Below are positions 25,678 to 33,523 of a DNA stretch of 64,000 bases, piece by piece; the first letter of the stretch is position 1, and every line of letters starts with the position of its first letter. The DNA comes from Tsukamurella sputi (GTDB lineage Bacteria > Actinomycetota > Actinomycetes > Mycobacteriales > Mycobacteriaceae): contig NZ_VIGV01000001.1 of assembly GCF_007858445.1 (NCBI RefSeq), positions 868,001 through 932,000 on the forward strand, read 5' to 3'. The notes under the pieces are model-generated. The model was not told the origin of the DNA and made no database searches. It worked only from the letters and a program-made list of their open reading frames with translations. A program made the translations under genes and the position numbers.

Positions 25678-25721
25678 CCTGCGGCGACACACCATTTCCC
25701 ACCGGCGCGCACCTCGCGATA

Positions 25722-25757
25722 TTGACGTGACACCACGATGGTGTCATAGTTGACGTC
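25722..25757 (+). promoter_or_regulatory. Leaderless promoter with palindromic operator in its spacer
   Basis: TTGACG (25722-25727), a 17-bp spacer, CATAGT (25745-25750), then 7 nt to ATG 25758. A perfect palindrome TGACACCA-cga-TGGTGTCA (25728-25746) fills the spacer. TTGACGT recurs at 25750-25756. A bound protein would block polymerase. Confidence 0.55.
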
Positions 25758-26267
25758 ATGGACATCACGCCCTTCGTCACCGACCTCCAACGCCAGCTGA
25801 TCACGGCCGCCGAGCGCGATTTCGTCGACGCCGGCGACAACGGGGTCGACGATGCCCGAGCCACCGCCGAGCGGCTGGCCGCCACCCTCGACGCCACCAC
25901 CCGGCTGGTGCTGCTGGACGCCCTGTCCGCCGCGACCGCCGAGATCACCCGTGATCTGGTGCCCGGCTCCGTCGACCTGCGCCTGCGAGGCCGCGACGTG
26001 GAGTTCGTCGTCGCCGCGGCCCGTGCCGAGCCGGACGACGAGCCCTCCTCCCCCGGCGTCGATTTCGACGACACCAGCACCTCGCGCACCACGCTGCGCC
26101 TGCCCGATGCGCTCAAGTCCCAGGTCGACGAAGCCGCGGCGGCCGAGGGCGTCTCCGTGAACACCTGGCTGGTCCGGGCCGTCGCCGCCGCCCTCGCCCC
26201 GCGCAAGCGGCGAACCGCGCAGCGGGCGCTCCGCACCGGCGACGACTTCGCCGGCTGGGCGCGCTGA
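25758..26267 (+). CDS. Ribbon-helix-helix (HicB/CopG-like) regulator
   Basis: 169 residues. The C-terminal third is a ribbon-helix-helix: beta strand TSRTTLRLPDALKSQVDEAA near residue 107, then AEGVSVNTWLVRAVAAAL. This is the DNA-binding form found in HicB antitoxins and stand-alone repressors. The N-terminal 90 residues are helical (QRQLITAAERDFVDAG). No HicA toxin is adjacent, so a regulator of the following DUF4097/ABC genes is more likely. It probably autoregulates through the palindrome in its own promoter. Confidence 0.75.
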   Translation: MDITPFVTDLQRQLITAAERDFVDAGDNGVDDARATAERLAATLDATTRLVLLDALSAATAEITRDLVPGSVDLRLRGRDVEFVVAAARAEPDDEPSSPGVDFDDTSTSRTTLRLPDALKSQVDEAAAAEGVSVNTWLVRAVAAALAPRKRRTAQRALRTGDDFAGWAR

Positions 26268-26311
26268 CCGCCTCCGCCCCACTCGTACACCACAACCGAA
26301 TACCCGCCGAA

Positions 26312-26331
26312 ACCCCGCGACCCCGCGGGGT
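26312..26331 (+). terminator. Intercistronic hairpin before the DUF4097 gene
   Basis: An 8-bp perfect stem (ACCCCGCG / CGCGGGGT) with a 4-nt loop in the 97-bp gap between the RHH regulator and the next gene. It may attenuate read-through into the transporter genes. Confidence 0.4.
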
Positions 26332-26364
26332 CGGCCGGCCACACCCTGACGAAAGGCCCTTCTC

Positions 26365-27219
26365 ATGCCCGCCTTCCCCACCCCCGAGCCCATCGACCTG
26401 GCCATCAACCTGCAGGTCGGCGACATCGAGGTGATCGCCACCGATCGCACGGACACCGTCGTCACCGTCGCCCCCAGTTCCCCGAACAAGGCGGCGGACG
26501 TCCGCGGCGCGGAGGCCACCCGGGTCGAGTTCGACGGCACTCGGCTCACCGTGATCGGCCCCAAGCCGAAGTTCGGCCTCCTGAGCCTGATCGGGGCGAC
26601 GGAGTCGGTGGACGTCACCGTCGAGCTGCCCACCGGATCCCGGTTCACGGCCGAGTGCACCGTCGGCGGCGTCCGCACCGAGGGCCGCCTCGGTGCCACC
26701 CGGATCAAGGCGACGACGGGCACCGTCGAGCTCGATACGACGGGCGACGTCTGGCTGCGCGCCGGGCACGGCAACGCCACCGTCGGCGACATCGGCGGTT
26801 CCGCCGAGATCACGGCCGACCACGGGCAGATCCGCGTCTCGACGATCGCGGGCGACGCCCGGCTCAAAGCCTCCTACGGCAGCATCCGCATCGGCGAGAC
26901 GCACGGCGGCGTCGAGGCGAACCTCTCCTACGGCGACCTCGACATCGACCGCGCCACCGGGTCCGTCGCGGCCAGGTCCGCCTACGGAGCCATCAGCCTG
27001 AACGAGGTCTCCGCCGGCGTCATCGACATCGAGAGCAGCTACGGCAGGCTCACAGTCGGTGTGGCGGAGGATGTTCCGGCCTGGCTCGACCTGTCCTCCA
27101 AGGAGGGCCGCGTCCGCAACCACCTCGAAGAGAGCCTCCCCGATCCCACCATCGGCGACCACGTCGCCGTCCGCGCCCGGGCCAAGTTCGGCGACATCGA
27201 GATCCGGCGCGCCCGCTGA
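26365..27219 (+). CDS. DUF4097-family beta-strand repeat protein
   Basis: 284 residues made mostly of short beta-strand repeats rich in Gly/Ser/Thr with recurring G-x-I/V-x-V units (GNATVGDIGGSAEI, YGSIRIGETHGGVEANLSYG). This predicts a right-handed beta-helix-like domain as in DUF4097/adhesin-like proteins. No signal peptide or membrane helix is seen, so it may be cytosolic. It sits 25 bp upstream of an ABC ATPase gene, and DUF4097 genes are often found beside exporters. Role unknown. Confidence 0.82.
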   Translation: MPAFPTPEPIDLAINLQVGDIEVIATDRTDTVVTVAPSSPNKAADVRGAEATRVEFDGTRLTVIGPKPKFGLLSLIGATESVDVTVELPTGSRFTAECTVGGVRTEGRLGATRIKATTGTVELDTTGDVWLRAGHGNATVGDIGGSAEITADHGQIRVSTIAGDARLKASYGSIRIGETHGGVEANLSYGDLDIDRATGSVAARSAYGAISLNEVSAGVIDIESSYGRLTVGVAEDVPAWLDLSSKEGRVRNHLEESLPDPTIGDHVAVRARAKFGDIEIRRAR

Positions 27220-27244
27220 GCGCGCTCCACGATCAGGAGACACC

Positions 27245-28012
27245 ATGACCATCACCACCACCGCGGCGATCGAGATCCGCGGTATCGAGAAGTCGTACGG
27301 CGACCTGCCGGTACTCCGCGGCGTCGATCTCGACGTCGCGCCCGGCAGCATCTTCGCCCTGCTCGGCGCGAACGGCGCGGGTAAGACCACCCTGGTCCGC
27401 ATCCTGTCCACGTTGTTGCGCCCCGACGCCGGCGCGGCCGTCGTGCACGGCTACGACGTGACGACACAGGCACAGCAGGTGCGCGAATCCATCAGCCTCA
27501 CCGGACAGTTCGCGGCCGTCGACGAGATCCTCACCGGCCGCGAGAACCTGGTCCTCATCGCGCGACTGCGGCACCAGAGCGACCCCGGCGCCGTCGCCGA
27601 CGAGCTCCTCGATCGCTTCCGTCTCACCGACGCCGGCGGACGCAAAGTCGCGACCTACTCGGGCGGCATGCGACGGCGCCTGGACATCGCGATGAGCCTC
27701 ATCGGCTCGCCGGCGGTGATCTTCCTCGACGAGCCCACCACCGGTCTCGATCCGGAGGCGCGACTCGACGTCTGGGAGGTGGTCAAGGGGCTCGCCGACC
27801 GCGGCACCACCATCCTGCTGACCACGCAGTACCTGGAGGAGGCCGAGCAGCTGGCCGACCGGATCGCGATCCTGCGCGACGGGCGGATCATCGCCGACGG
27901 AACCCTCGCCGAACTCAAGGAGCTGCTGCCGCCGGCGAAGGTCGAATACGTCGAGAAGCAGCCCACACTCGAGGAGATCTTCCTCGCACTGACCACGGAG
28001 GATCGATCATGA
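27245..28012 (+). CDS. ABC transporter ATP-binding protein (DrrA-type exporter)
   Basis: 255 residues. Walker A GANGAGKTTL near residue 40, signature YSGGMRRRLDIAMSL near 140, Walker B VIFLDEPTTGLD near 160, H-loop replaced by Gln (LLTTQYLEEAEQLADR), as is common in DrrA-type drug exporters. The C-terminus continues past the ATPase with an EEIFLALT tail typical of this subfamily. The stop overlaps the permease start (ATGA). Confidence 0.93.
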   Translation: MTITTTAAIEIRGIEKSYGDLPVLRGVDLDVAPGSIFALLGANGAGKTTLVRILSTLLRPDAGAAVVHGYDVTTQAQQVRESISLTGQFAAVDEILTGRENLVLIARLRHQSDPGAVADELLDRFRLTDAGGRKVATYSGGMRRRLDIAMSLIGSPAVIFLDEPTTGLDPEARLDVWEVVKGLADRGTTILLTTQYLEEAEQLADRIAILRDGRIIADGTLAELKELLPPAKVEYVEKQPTLEEIFLALTTEDRS

Positions 28013-28779
28013 CCACCTACGCCGTCTCCGATACCGTTGCCCTGCTGGGCCGATCACTGCGGCAGATCACCCGCAGCGTCGACACCATCATCACCACCGC
28101 GATCACCCCGATCGCCATGATGCTCCTGTTCGTCTACGTCTTCGGCGGCGCGATCAAGGGCAGCACCGGCGATACGAACTACGTGAACTACCTGCTCCCC
28201 GGAATCCTGTTGATGGCCATCGCTTCCGGCATCGCGTACACGGCGCTGCGACTCTTCAACGATATGCAGGGCGGCATCTTCGAGCGCTTCCAATCCATGC
28301 CGATCGCGCGGTCCTCGGTGCTGTGGGCGCACGTCCTCACCTCGATGGTGGCCAACGCGATCACAGTGGTCATCATCATCGGGGTGGGGCTGATCATGGG
28401 ATTCCGCAGCTCCGCCGGACCGCTCGCCTGGCTCGGCGTCGCCGGCATCCTCGCGTTGTTCACCTTGGCTCTCACGTGGATCGCAGTCGCGGTCGGGCTG
28501 ACGGCGAAGTCGGTCGACGGCGCTACGGGCTTCTCCTACCCACTGATCTTCCTGCCCTTCATCAGCTCCGCCTTCGTGCCCACCGACACCATGCCCGGCC
28601 CGGTGCGCGCCTTCGCCGAGCACCAGCCGGTGACGTCCATCGTCAACACGATCTCCGCCCTGCTCGCCGAACGCCCCGTCGACACCGGCGATCTCGTCTC
28701 CGCCCTCGCATGGTGCACGGGCATCCTGGTGCTCGCCTACGCCGGCGCGACGCTCGCCTACCGCCGCCGGATCAGCTGA
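28009..28779 (+). CDS. ABC-2 type exporter permease (DrrB-like)
   Basis: 256 residues, six predicted membrane helices. The ABC-2 signature region TGFSYPLIFLPFISSAFVPT is near residue 168, and the coupling region YTALRLFNDMQGGIFERFQS near 75. Pairs with the preceding ATPase to form a 2+2 exporter for drugs, lipids or peptides; substrate unknown. Last gene of the RHH-DUF4097-ABC operon. Its end overlaps the convergent SRPBCC-DUF2867 gene by 8 nt. Confidence 0.92.
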   Translation: MTTYAVSDTVALLGRSLRQITRSVDTIITTAITPIAMMLLFVYVFGGAIKGSTGDTNYVNYLLPGILLMAIASGIAYTALRLFNDMQGGIFERFQSMPIARSSVLWAHVLTSMVANAITVVIIIGVGLIMGFRSSAGPLAWLGVAGILALFTLALTWIAVAVGLTAKSVDGATGFSYPLIFLPFISSAFVPTDTMPGPVRAFAEHQPVTSIVNTISALLAERPVDTGDLVSALAWCTGILVLAYAGATLAYRRRIS

Positions 28780-29755
28780 CCCCCGGCTCAGCCCGCCCCT
28801 GCTGCGCCGCGCGCCGATGCGCGTGGCGCAGCATGGCACGGACGACGAAGGGGTGTACCAGCCGCACCGGGACGAGGTACGCGCGTCCACGTGTATTCGA
28901 CGGTGCCGCCACGGTCGAAACCGTCACGGCATCGTCGGCGACGAGCACGGATGCCCGGAACCGAAGATGACCGGCATCCTCGCCCAGCAGGACCTCGGAA
29001 TCGGTCCGTTCGAGCGTGGCGAACGCCTCCGGTGTTCCTCTTTCGATCCCGACGAGCCCGACCAGAGCCTGCCGCAGGGCCATTGCGGCTCGCACCCCTG
29101 CAGGCGGGTCCCGGAAGATCGCATCGGCCCAGTACTGGGGATCGCGGGACTGGCCGCGGCGCAAGGGCACCCGGAACGCATCCAGGAGTGCCCCCGGCAC
29201 GTTCGCCCATTCCGCGCCGTCCCGGCCGGCCAGAACGGCCGCAGCAGGTATCCGCACAGCTGAGACCGGCGCGGACCGGGCCGCGCGGAGTAGCCTGCCC
29301 CACCGCGACCATCGTGCCGGCCGAACGACGGTGCCCGTGACTTCACGCTCGGCGTTGTCGAGCAGATCCTCCAGCACCGCGTCATGCATCGGTTCGATGA
29401 CTGCGGGAGCCACCAGGCGCATCCACCCCGAAGCCCGACAATCCAGCACGTGTCGCAACCTGGTGGCGCCGGAACCGGTGGACTCCACGACCATCTCGTG
29501 ATGACCGTCGATCCCGGGCATCGAGTGGAACGCGAACCGCAATCGACCCGGCTCCGCCTCCACGACGCGGTACCGGATCGGTCCGTGGCCGCCGTCGGCG
29601 CCGACAGTCGGCGGACCGTCGAGGATCATCGGTTCCCAGGCGGGGACGGGCCACAGACGGTCTTCGGGGCCGCCGATCGATTCGAGGAGCTGCGCGACCC
29701 GCTCCGGGTCCGCCGCGAGAACGCGTTCGTGCACGTTGTGAATGTGGACAGCCAT
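28772..29755 (-). CDS. SRPBCC-DUF2867 two-domain protein
   Basis: 327 residues. Residues 1-140 resemble an SRPBCC/START-like lipid- or ligand-binding fold (HIHNVHERVLAADPERVAQL; RYRVVEAEPGRLRFAF). Residues about 165-320 match DUF2867: DPQYWADAIFRDPP, EVLLGEDAGHLRFRASVLV and NTRGRAYLVPVRLVHPFVV. Start ATG 29755 has AGAGGG upstream on the minus strand. Divergent from a TetR gene with a 43-bp palindrome between them, so it is almost certainly the TetR target. Function unknown; binding of a hydrophobic ligand is a guess. Confidence 0.75.
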   Translation of the reverse strand: MAVHIHNVHERVLAADPERVAQLLESIGGPEDRLWPVPAWEPMILDGPPTVGADGGHGPIRYRVVEAEPGRLRFAFHSMPGIDGHHEMVVESTGSGATRLRHVLDCRASGWMRLVAPAVIEPMHDAVLEDLLDNAEREVTGTVVRPARWSRWGRLLRAARSAPVSAVRIPAAAVLAGRDGAEWANVPGALLDAFRVPLRRGQSRDPQYWADAIFRDPPAGVRAAMALRQALVGLVGIERGTPEAFATLERTDSEVLLGEDAGHLRFRASVLVADDAVTVSTVAAPSNTRGRAYLVPVRLVHPFVVRAMLRHAHRRAAQQGRAEPGVS

Positions 29756-29764
29756 GTCGCCCTC

Positions 29765-29807
29765 TTCCGTACGGTACCGTATGGTATCCATACGGTACCG
29801 TACGGAA
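29765..29807. promoter_or_regulatory. 43-bp perfect dyad operator between the SRPBCC-DUF2867 and TetR genes
   Basis: Two 20-bp arms, exact reverse complements, flank a 3-nt centre (TAT at 29785-29787). Each arm contains the smaller palindrome ACGGTACCGT, giving two nested sites. TACCGT at 29796-29801 is positioned as a -10 for leaderless TetR expression from ATG 29808, and the mirror copy can serve the divergent gene. Confidence 0.75.
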
Positions 29808-30380
29808 ATGGACGGAACCACCCCCCGCCGGCGACTCACGGCGGACGACTGGACCGCGGCGGCGCTGGAGGCCATCGCGGAGGGCGGGCTCGACGCCGCT
29901 GCGGTGGAACCGCTCGCACAACGGCTCGGAGCCACCAAGGGCAGCTTCTACTGGCACTTCGCGAACCGGCGGGCGCTCCTGGACCGGACACTGGAAGCGT
30001 GGGAGAAGACCCACACCGATGCGGTCATCACCGCCACCAGCGCGGCCCCGGAAGCACCTGAGCAGCTCACCGACCTGCTGCAGGTGGTCTTCGGCAGTAT
30101 CGGCGAGCCGCTGGAACTCAAACTGCTCTCCGCCGTGGACGACCCGAGCGTCGGGGCGGCGGTGGCTCGCGTGACCGAGCGGCGTGTCGAGTACGTCGCC
30201 GGTCTGTACCGAGCGGCGGGACACGACGAGGCCGCAGCGCGCAGCGCGGCGGTCACCGCGGTCGCGGTGTACCTCGGCCACGCCCAGCTCGCCGCGGCGG
30301 CCCCGTCGACTCTGCCGACGGGGGCCGCCTGGAAGGCTCACGTCGCGCGTGTGGGCGATCTGCTCGCCCCGCGTCCGTGA
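29808..30380 (+). CDS. TetR-family transcriptional regulator
   Basis: 190 residues. N-terminal HTH about 10-55 (ALEAIAEGGLDAAAVEPLAQ; LGATKGSFYWHFANRRALLD) is the classical TetR motif with KGSFYWHF. The C-terminal helical ligand domain contains SAVDDPSVGAAV. The ATG at 29808 is chosen because it directly follows the palindrome and its -10; an in-frame ORF extending to 29742 would translate the operator itself. Likely represses itself and the SRPBCC-DUF2867 gene. Its end is 12 bp from the convergent DHA2 transporter gene. Confidence 0.9.
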   Translation: MDGTTPRRRLTADDWTAAALEAIAEGGLDAAAVEPLAQRLGATKGSFYWHFANRRALLDRTLEAWEKTHTDAVITATSAAPEAPEQLTDLLQVVFGSIGEPLELKLLSAVDDPSVGAAVARVTERRVEYVAGLYRAAGHDEAAARSAAVTAVAVYLGHAQLAAAAPSTLPTGAAWKAHVARVGDLLAPRP

Positions 30381-30392
30381 GCCTCCCGGAGA

Positions 30393-31928
30393 TCAGACCT
30401 TCTCGGCGGAGACCTCGGTCGCTGCGACCTTCTGGTGCGTGGGCGTGGCGAAGAACTGCACCACCACGAAGGCGACCACGAGCGCAGCGGCGGGCAGCAG
30501 GATCGTCGACCCCATCGCGTCGGCGAACGGGCCGCGCAGCATCGCCGGCAGGCCGCCGGTCGTCATCGCTCCCCCGCCGCTCGCCGCATGACCGGTCGCG
30601 GCGGTGAACTTCTCCTCGATCTGGTGCTGCATGAGCACGCCGACGGCCGCGCTACCGAGCACGGCACCCACCTGACGGGTCATGTTGTAGACGCCCGACC
30701 CGGCACCCGCCAGTTGCAGCGGCAGGTTCCGGTTCGCGGTCGCGGCGAGCGGGCCCCAGATGAAGGCGTTGCCCACGCCCATGAGCGCGATCGGGGCCAG
30801 GATGCCGATGACGGGCGTGGTGTCGTGCGCGACGAAGGCCAGCCAGAACAGGGCCGCCGCGTTCGCGGCGAAGCCGAAGCCCGTGAGGAACTTGGGGTGC
30901 ACCTTGTCGGCGAGCTTGCCCGACGGTGCCGCCAGCGCACCGGAGATCACGGCGAGCGGGATGAGCAGCAGCGCCGAGCGCGTGGGCGTGAGCCCCATCG
31001 ACTTCTGCGCGAACAGCATCAGCGGGATCGACATGCCGGTCACGGAGAAGCCCATGCAGGCGATCGCGGCATTGGCCAGGGAGAAGTTCCGGTCCTTGAA
31101 CAGGGTCAGCGACATGAGCGGCTCCGCCGCCTTCGACTGCCACCACACGAACACGACGAGCAGGATCAGGCCACCGAGGATCATCGCCCAGATCCCCGCC
31201 GACCAGTCCTCCTTCTGCCCCTCCTGCAGACCGAAGGTCAGCAGGAACAGGCCGAGCGCGCTGAGCACGATGCCGGGGAAGTCCAGCTTGTGCTTGTGCG
31301 TGGGCAGGTTCGGCACCAGGATCACTGCGGCGATGAAGGCCGCGATGCCCACGGGCACGTTGACGAAGAAGACCCACTCCCAGCCGAGCCGGTCCACGAG
31401 CACGCCGCCGGCCAGCGGGCCGACGAGGATCGCGACACCGGCCACCGAACCCCACAGCGCCATCGCGGTGCCGCGCTTGGCCGCCGGGAAGGTGCGGGTG
31501 ATGACGGCCATCGTCTGCGGCGTCATCAGGGCGGCGCCGAGCCCCTGTACGACGCGGGCGGCGATCAGCATGCCGATGGAACCGGAGAGACCGCACCAGG
31601 CCGACGAGAGCGTGAAGACCGTCAGTCCCACGAGGTAGAGCCGCTTCGGCCCGTACATGTCGCCGAGGCGTCCGGCGAGCAACAGCGGCACCACGTAGGC
31701 CAGCAGGTATCCGCTGGTCACCCAGATGACGCCGTTGAGGTCGGACCCCTTGGTGAGGTCGATCCAGATCGCGTCGGTCGCGACCGAGACGATCGTCGAG
31801 TCGACGAGGATCATGAAGAAGCCCACGACCAGCGCCCAGAGCGCGGGCCAGGGGCGGTAGCCCGAGGGCAGGCCGGGCAGAGCGCCCGGATCGTACGGCT
31901 TCGCGCCGGTGGTGGCGTCATTCGTCAT
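30393..31928 (-). CDS. DHA2-family MFS drug efflux transporter (EmrB/QacA type)
   Basis: 511 residues, 14 predicted membrane helices. Motif A GRLGDMYGPKRLYL near residue 85, motif C-like GPLAGGVLVDRLGWEWVFFV near 175, and the DHA2-specific first-helix Asp (MILVDSTIVSVA near 40) indicate a proton-coupled drug exporter. A Gly/Ala-rich loop precedes the last helix. It overlaps the upstream PadR gene by 11 nt, a common regulator-pump arrangement, and is probably induced when PadR binds a toxic substrate. Confidence 0.92.
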   Translation of the reverse strand: MTNDATTGAKPYDPGALPGLPSGYRPWPALWALVVGFFMILVDSTIVSVATDAIWIDLTKGSDLNGVIWVTSGYLLAYVVPLLLAGRLGDMYGPKRLYLVGLTVFTLSSAWCGLSGSIGMLIAARVVQGLGAALMTPQTMAVITRTFPAAKRGTAMALWGSVAGVAILVGPLAGGVLVDRLGWEWVFFVNVPVGIAAFIAAVILVPNLPTHKHKLDFPGIVLSALGLFLLTFGLQEGQKEDWSAGIWAMILGGLILLVVFVWWQSKAAEPLMSLTLFKDRNFSLANAAIACMGFSVTGMSIPLMLFAQKSMGLTPTRSALLLIPLAVISGALAAPSGKLADKVHPKFLTGFGFAANAAALFWLAFVAHDTTPVIGILAPIALMGVGNAFIWGPLAATANRNLPLQLAGAGSGVYNMTRQVGAVLGSAAVGVLMQHQIEEKFTAATGHAASGGGAMTTGGLPAMLRGPFADAMGSTILLPAAALVVAFVVVQFFATPTHQKVAATEVSAEKV

Positions 31929-32499
31929 GACAGGCCGCCTTCCATTCCAGTGTCTGGTCGTCGAGTCGTTCGACGGTGCGCCGGAGCCAATCGGCCTCGG
32001 CGGTACGCATGGCGATCAGGTAGTCCAGGTCGAGCAGGTGCATCTCGGCGGCGTGGCCCAGCGCGCGGGCGTGGCCCGCCCGCATCGCCGCGACCTGCCC
32101 CTCGAGCCGGTGCAGCCGCGCGGCGAACAGCTCCCGCACGCGGTCACGGTCCAGGTTGTGCGCCTCGGAGACCGCGAACGGGAAGCTCGGGTACTCCTCG
32201 GCCGGTTCGGCGAGCAGTTCCTCGACGGCGCCCTGCAGCCGTTCCCGGCCCGCCGAGGTGATCGCGTAGGTGGTGCGCTCGGGCCGGTTGCCGTCGCGCT
32301 CCGTGCCCACGCCGACGACCATGCCGTCCTCCGCCAGCCGGTTCACGGCGTGGTAGAGCGATCCGGCGCGGAGCTTGACCACGAGGTCCTCGCGGCGCTC
32401 GGTCATCGTCGTGAACATCTCGTAGGGATGCATGTCCCGCTCGGTGAGCAGGGCCAGCGCGGCGATCGCCAGCGGGGTCAGGGCTCGTTGCGCCGCCAT
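31918..32499 (-). CDS. PadR-family transcriptional regulator
   Basis: 193 residues. N-terminal winged helix with LTPLAIAALALLTERDMHPYEM at the start, GSLYHAVNRLAEDGMV near residue 47 and wing RPERTTYAITSAGRERL near 75. C-terminal helical Vir_act_alpha_C-like region (about 100-190) for dimerisation. Coupled to the DHA2 pump (11-nt overlap). Upstream, TCCATATGGA (32548-32557) is a possible operator. Confidence 0.9.
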   Translation of the reverse strand: MAAQRALTPLAIAALALLTERDMHPYEMFTTMTERREDLVVKLRAGSLYHAVNRLAEDGMVVGVGTERDGNRPERTTYAITSAGRERLQGAVEELLAEPAEEYPSFPFAVSEAHNLDRDRVRELFAARLHRLEGQVAAMRAGHARALGHAAEMHLLDLDYLIAMRTAEADWLRRTVERLDDQTLEWKAACHDE

Positions 32500-32547
32500 G
32501 GTCCACCTCCGATCGCGCGCTCGACGGCAACGCTACTCCACGATTAC

Positions 32548-32557
32548 TCCATATGGA
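32548..32557. promoter_or_regulatory. Short palindrome upstream of padR
   Basis: TCCATATGGA, 49 bp upstream of the PadR start, in the 141-bp gap to the next gene. The heptamer TACTCCA also occurs twice here. Candidate PadR operator, not matching the usual ATGT-N8-ACAT consensus. Confidence 0.3.
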
Positions 32558-32640
32558 ATATTCGGAACGGATGAATCGGTCGAACCGGGCGAACCGAACG
32601 CGTCGTCTCCGTCACACAACGAGTCTGGCCGGTACTGCGG

Positions 32641-33501
32641 TCAGTTCCCGTCCGCAATCGGATCCGAGACGCGCCAGGCCCTCGCCGGCGACGGCTTCTT
32701 GCCACAGGACATGACGCGCGGGGGCAGGTCCTCGGACGTCACCGTCATCCGCCAGGCCCGGCCGTCCTCGTGACGGACGGTGACGATGCCGTCACCGTCG
32801 GACCCGGTGCGCAGGACGTCCGGCCCGACGCGGCCGAGCAGCTCGCGAACGGCGACCTCGGCGGCCTGTTCCGCGGGCGGGATCGACGAGCGGCCGCGCA
32901 GGCCCGCGGTCGCGACGACGCCGGCGCGCGCCGCGTCCAGGGCGTCCTGCGCCTGCCGATCCGTCACCCGGCCGTAGGTGTTCCCGCTGGGGAGCACGAT
33001 GAGGACGGGCGCGAAGCGGTGACCGCCGGTGTGCGAGCACTCCCACACCACCGGCTCGCTGTACTGGTCCGCGAGTGCCGCGGCGATGGGCCGCCCGAGC
33101 ACGGCGCAGCAGACGTCGCGCTTGCCGTTCGTGCACACCAGGGCGATCGGGCCGGTGGACTCGCCCGCGGCGGCATCATCGACCGACAGCCCGGGTATCT
33201 CGGCGTAGTCGGCCACGGTGAACATCCGCAACGAGGACCGCCCCGGCACCGAGTCGGCGACGTAGACGCGCATCCTGCCGCGCACGCCCCCGGCACGGCC
33301 GGGCCGCCGGATCAACAGCACCCGGAGGCCGCGCTCCTCGGCGAACCGGTCGATCGACGCGCCGACCTCCGGTGCGAAAGTCTCCCCCGAGAACGGGTCA
33401 CGGCCCCAGCCGAAGTCGTTCTCGATGCACAACCAGCCGGTCTCGGTCGTGGCGGTACCGGGGAGCGGCTCGTCGGTGAAACTCGAACAACGCTCCGTCA
33501 T
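32641..33501 (-). CDS. Sucrase/ferredoxin-like protein (thioredoxin-like [2Fe-2S] family)
   Basis: 286 residues. The family core CTNGKRDVCCAVLGRPIA near residue 125 and WECSHTGGHRFAPVLIVLPS near 155 carry the Cys/His cluster region of Suc_Fer-like ferredoxins; an N-terminal Cys (MTERCSSF) may also contribute. Start ATG 33501 is fixed by the leaderless -10 at 33508-33513 over a longer ORF to 34032. Divergent from the carboxypeptidase gene. Likely a cytosolic electron carrier; partner unknown. Confidence 0.85.
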   Translation of the reverse strand: MTERCSSFTDEPLPGTATTETGWLCIENDFGWGRDPFSGETFAPEVGASIDRFAEERGLRVLLIRRPGRAGGVRGRMRVYVADSVPGRSSLRMFTVADYAEIPGLSVDDAAAGESTGPIALVCTNGKRDVCCAVLGRPIAAALADQYSEPVVWECSHTGGHRFAPVLIVLPSGNTYGRVTDRQAQDALDAARAGVVATAGLRGRSSIPPAEQAAEVAVRELLGRVGPDVLRTGSDGDGIVTVRHEDGRAWRMTVTSEDLPPRVMSCGKKPSPARAWRVSDPIADGN

Positions 33502-33507
33502 TCCGCC

Positions 33508-33513
33508 ACCGTA
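33508..33513 (-). promoter_or_regulatory. Leaderless promoter -10 of the sucrase/ferredoxin-like gene
   Basis: TACGGT on the minus strand is 6 nt before ATG 33501. Confidence 0.5.
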
Positions 33514-33523
33514 GCCGACTAGC

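Noticed and set aside
25758-26267. HicAB toxin-antitoxin system
   Set aside because: Only an RHH protein is present; no HicA-like double-stranded-RNA-binding toxin gene adjoins it.
29742-29807. N-terminal extension of the TetR gene through the palindrome
   Set aside because: It would translate the operator itself into a repetitive VRYRMVSIRYR peptide; ATG 29808 follows a fitting -10.
24624-33501. A mobile or genomic island covering the accessory block
   Set aside because: No integrase, transposase, tRNA-linked attachment repeat or shift in base composition is visible; it looks like ordinary lineage-specific gene content.
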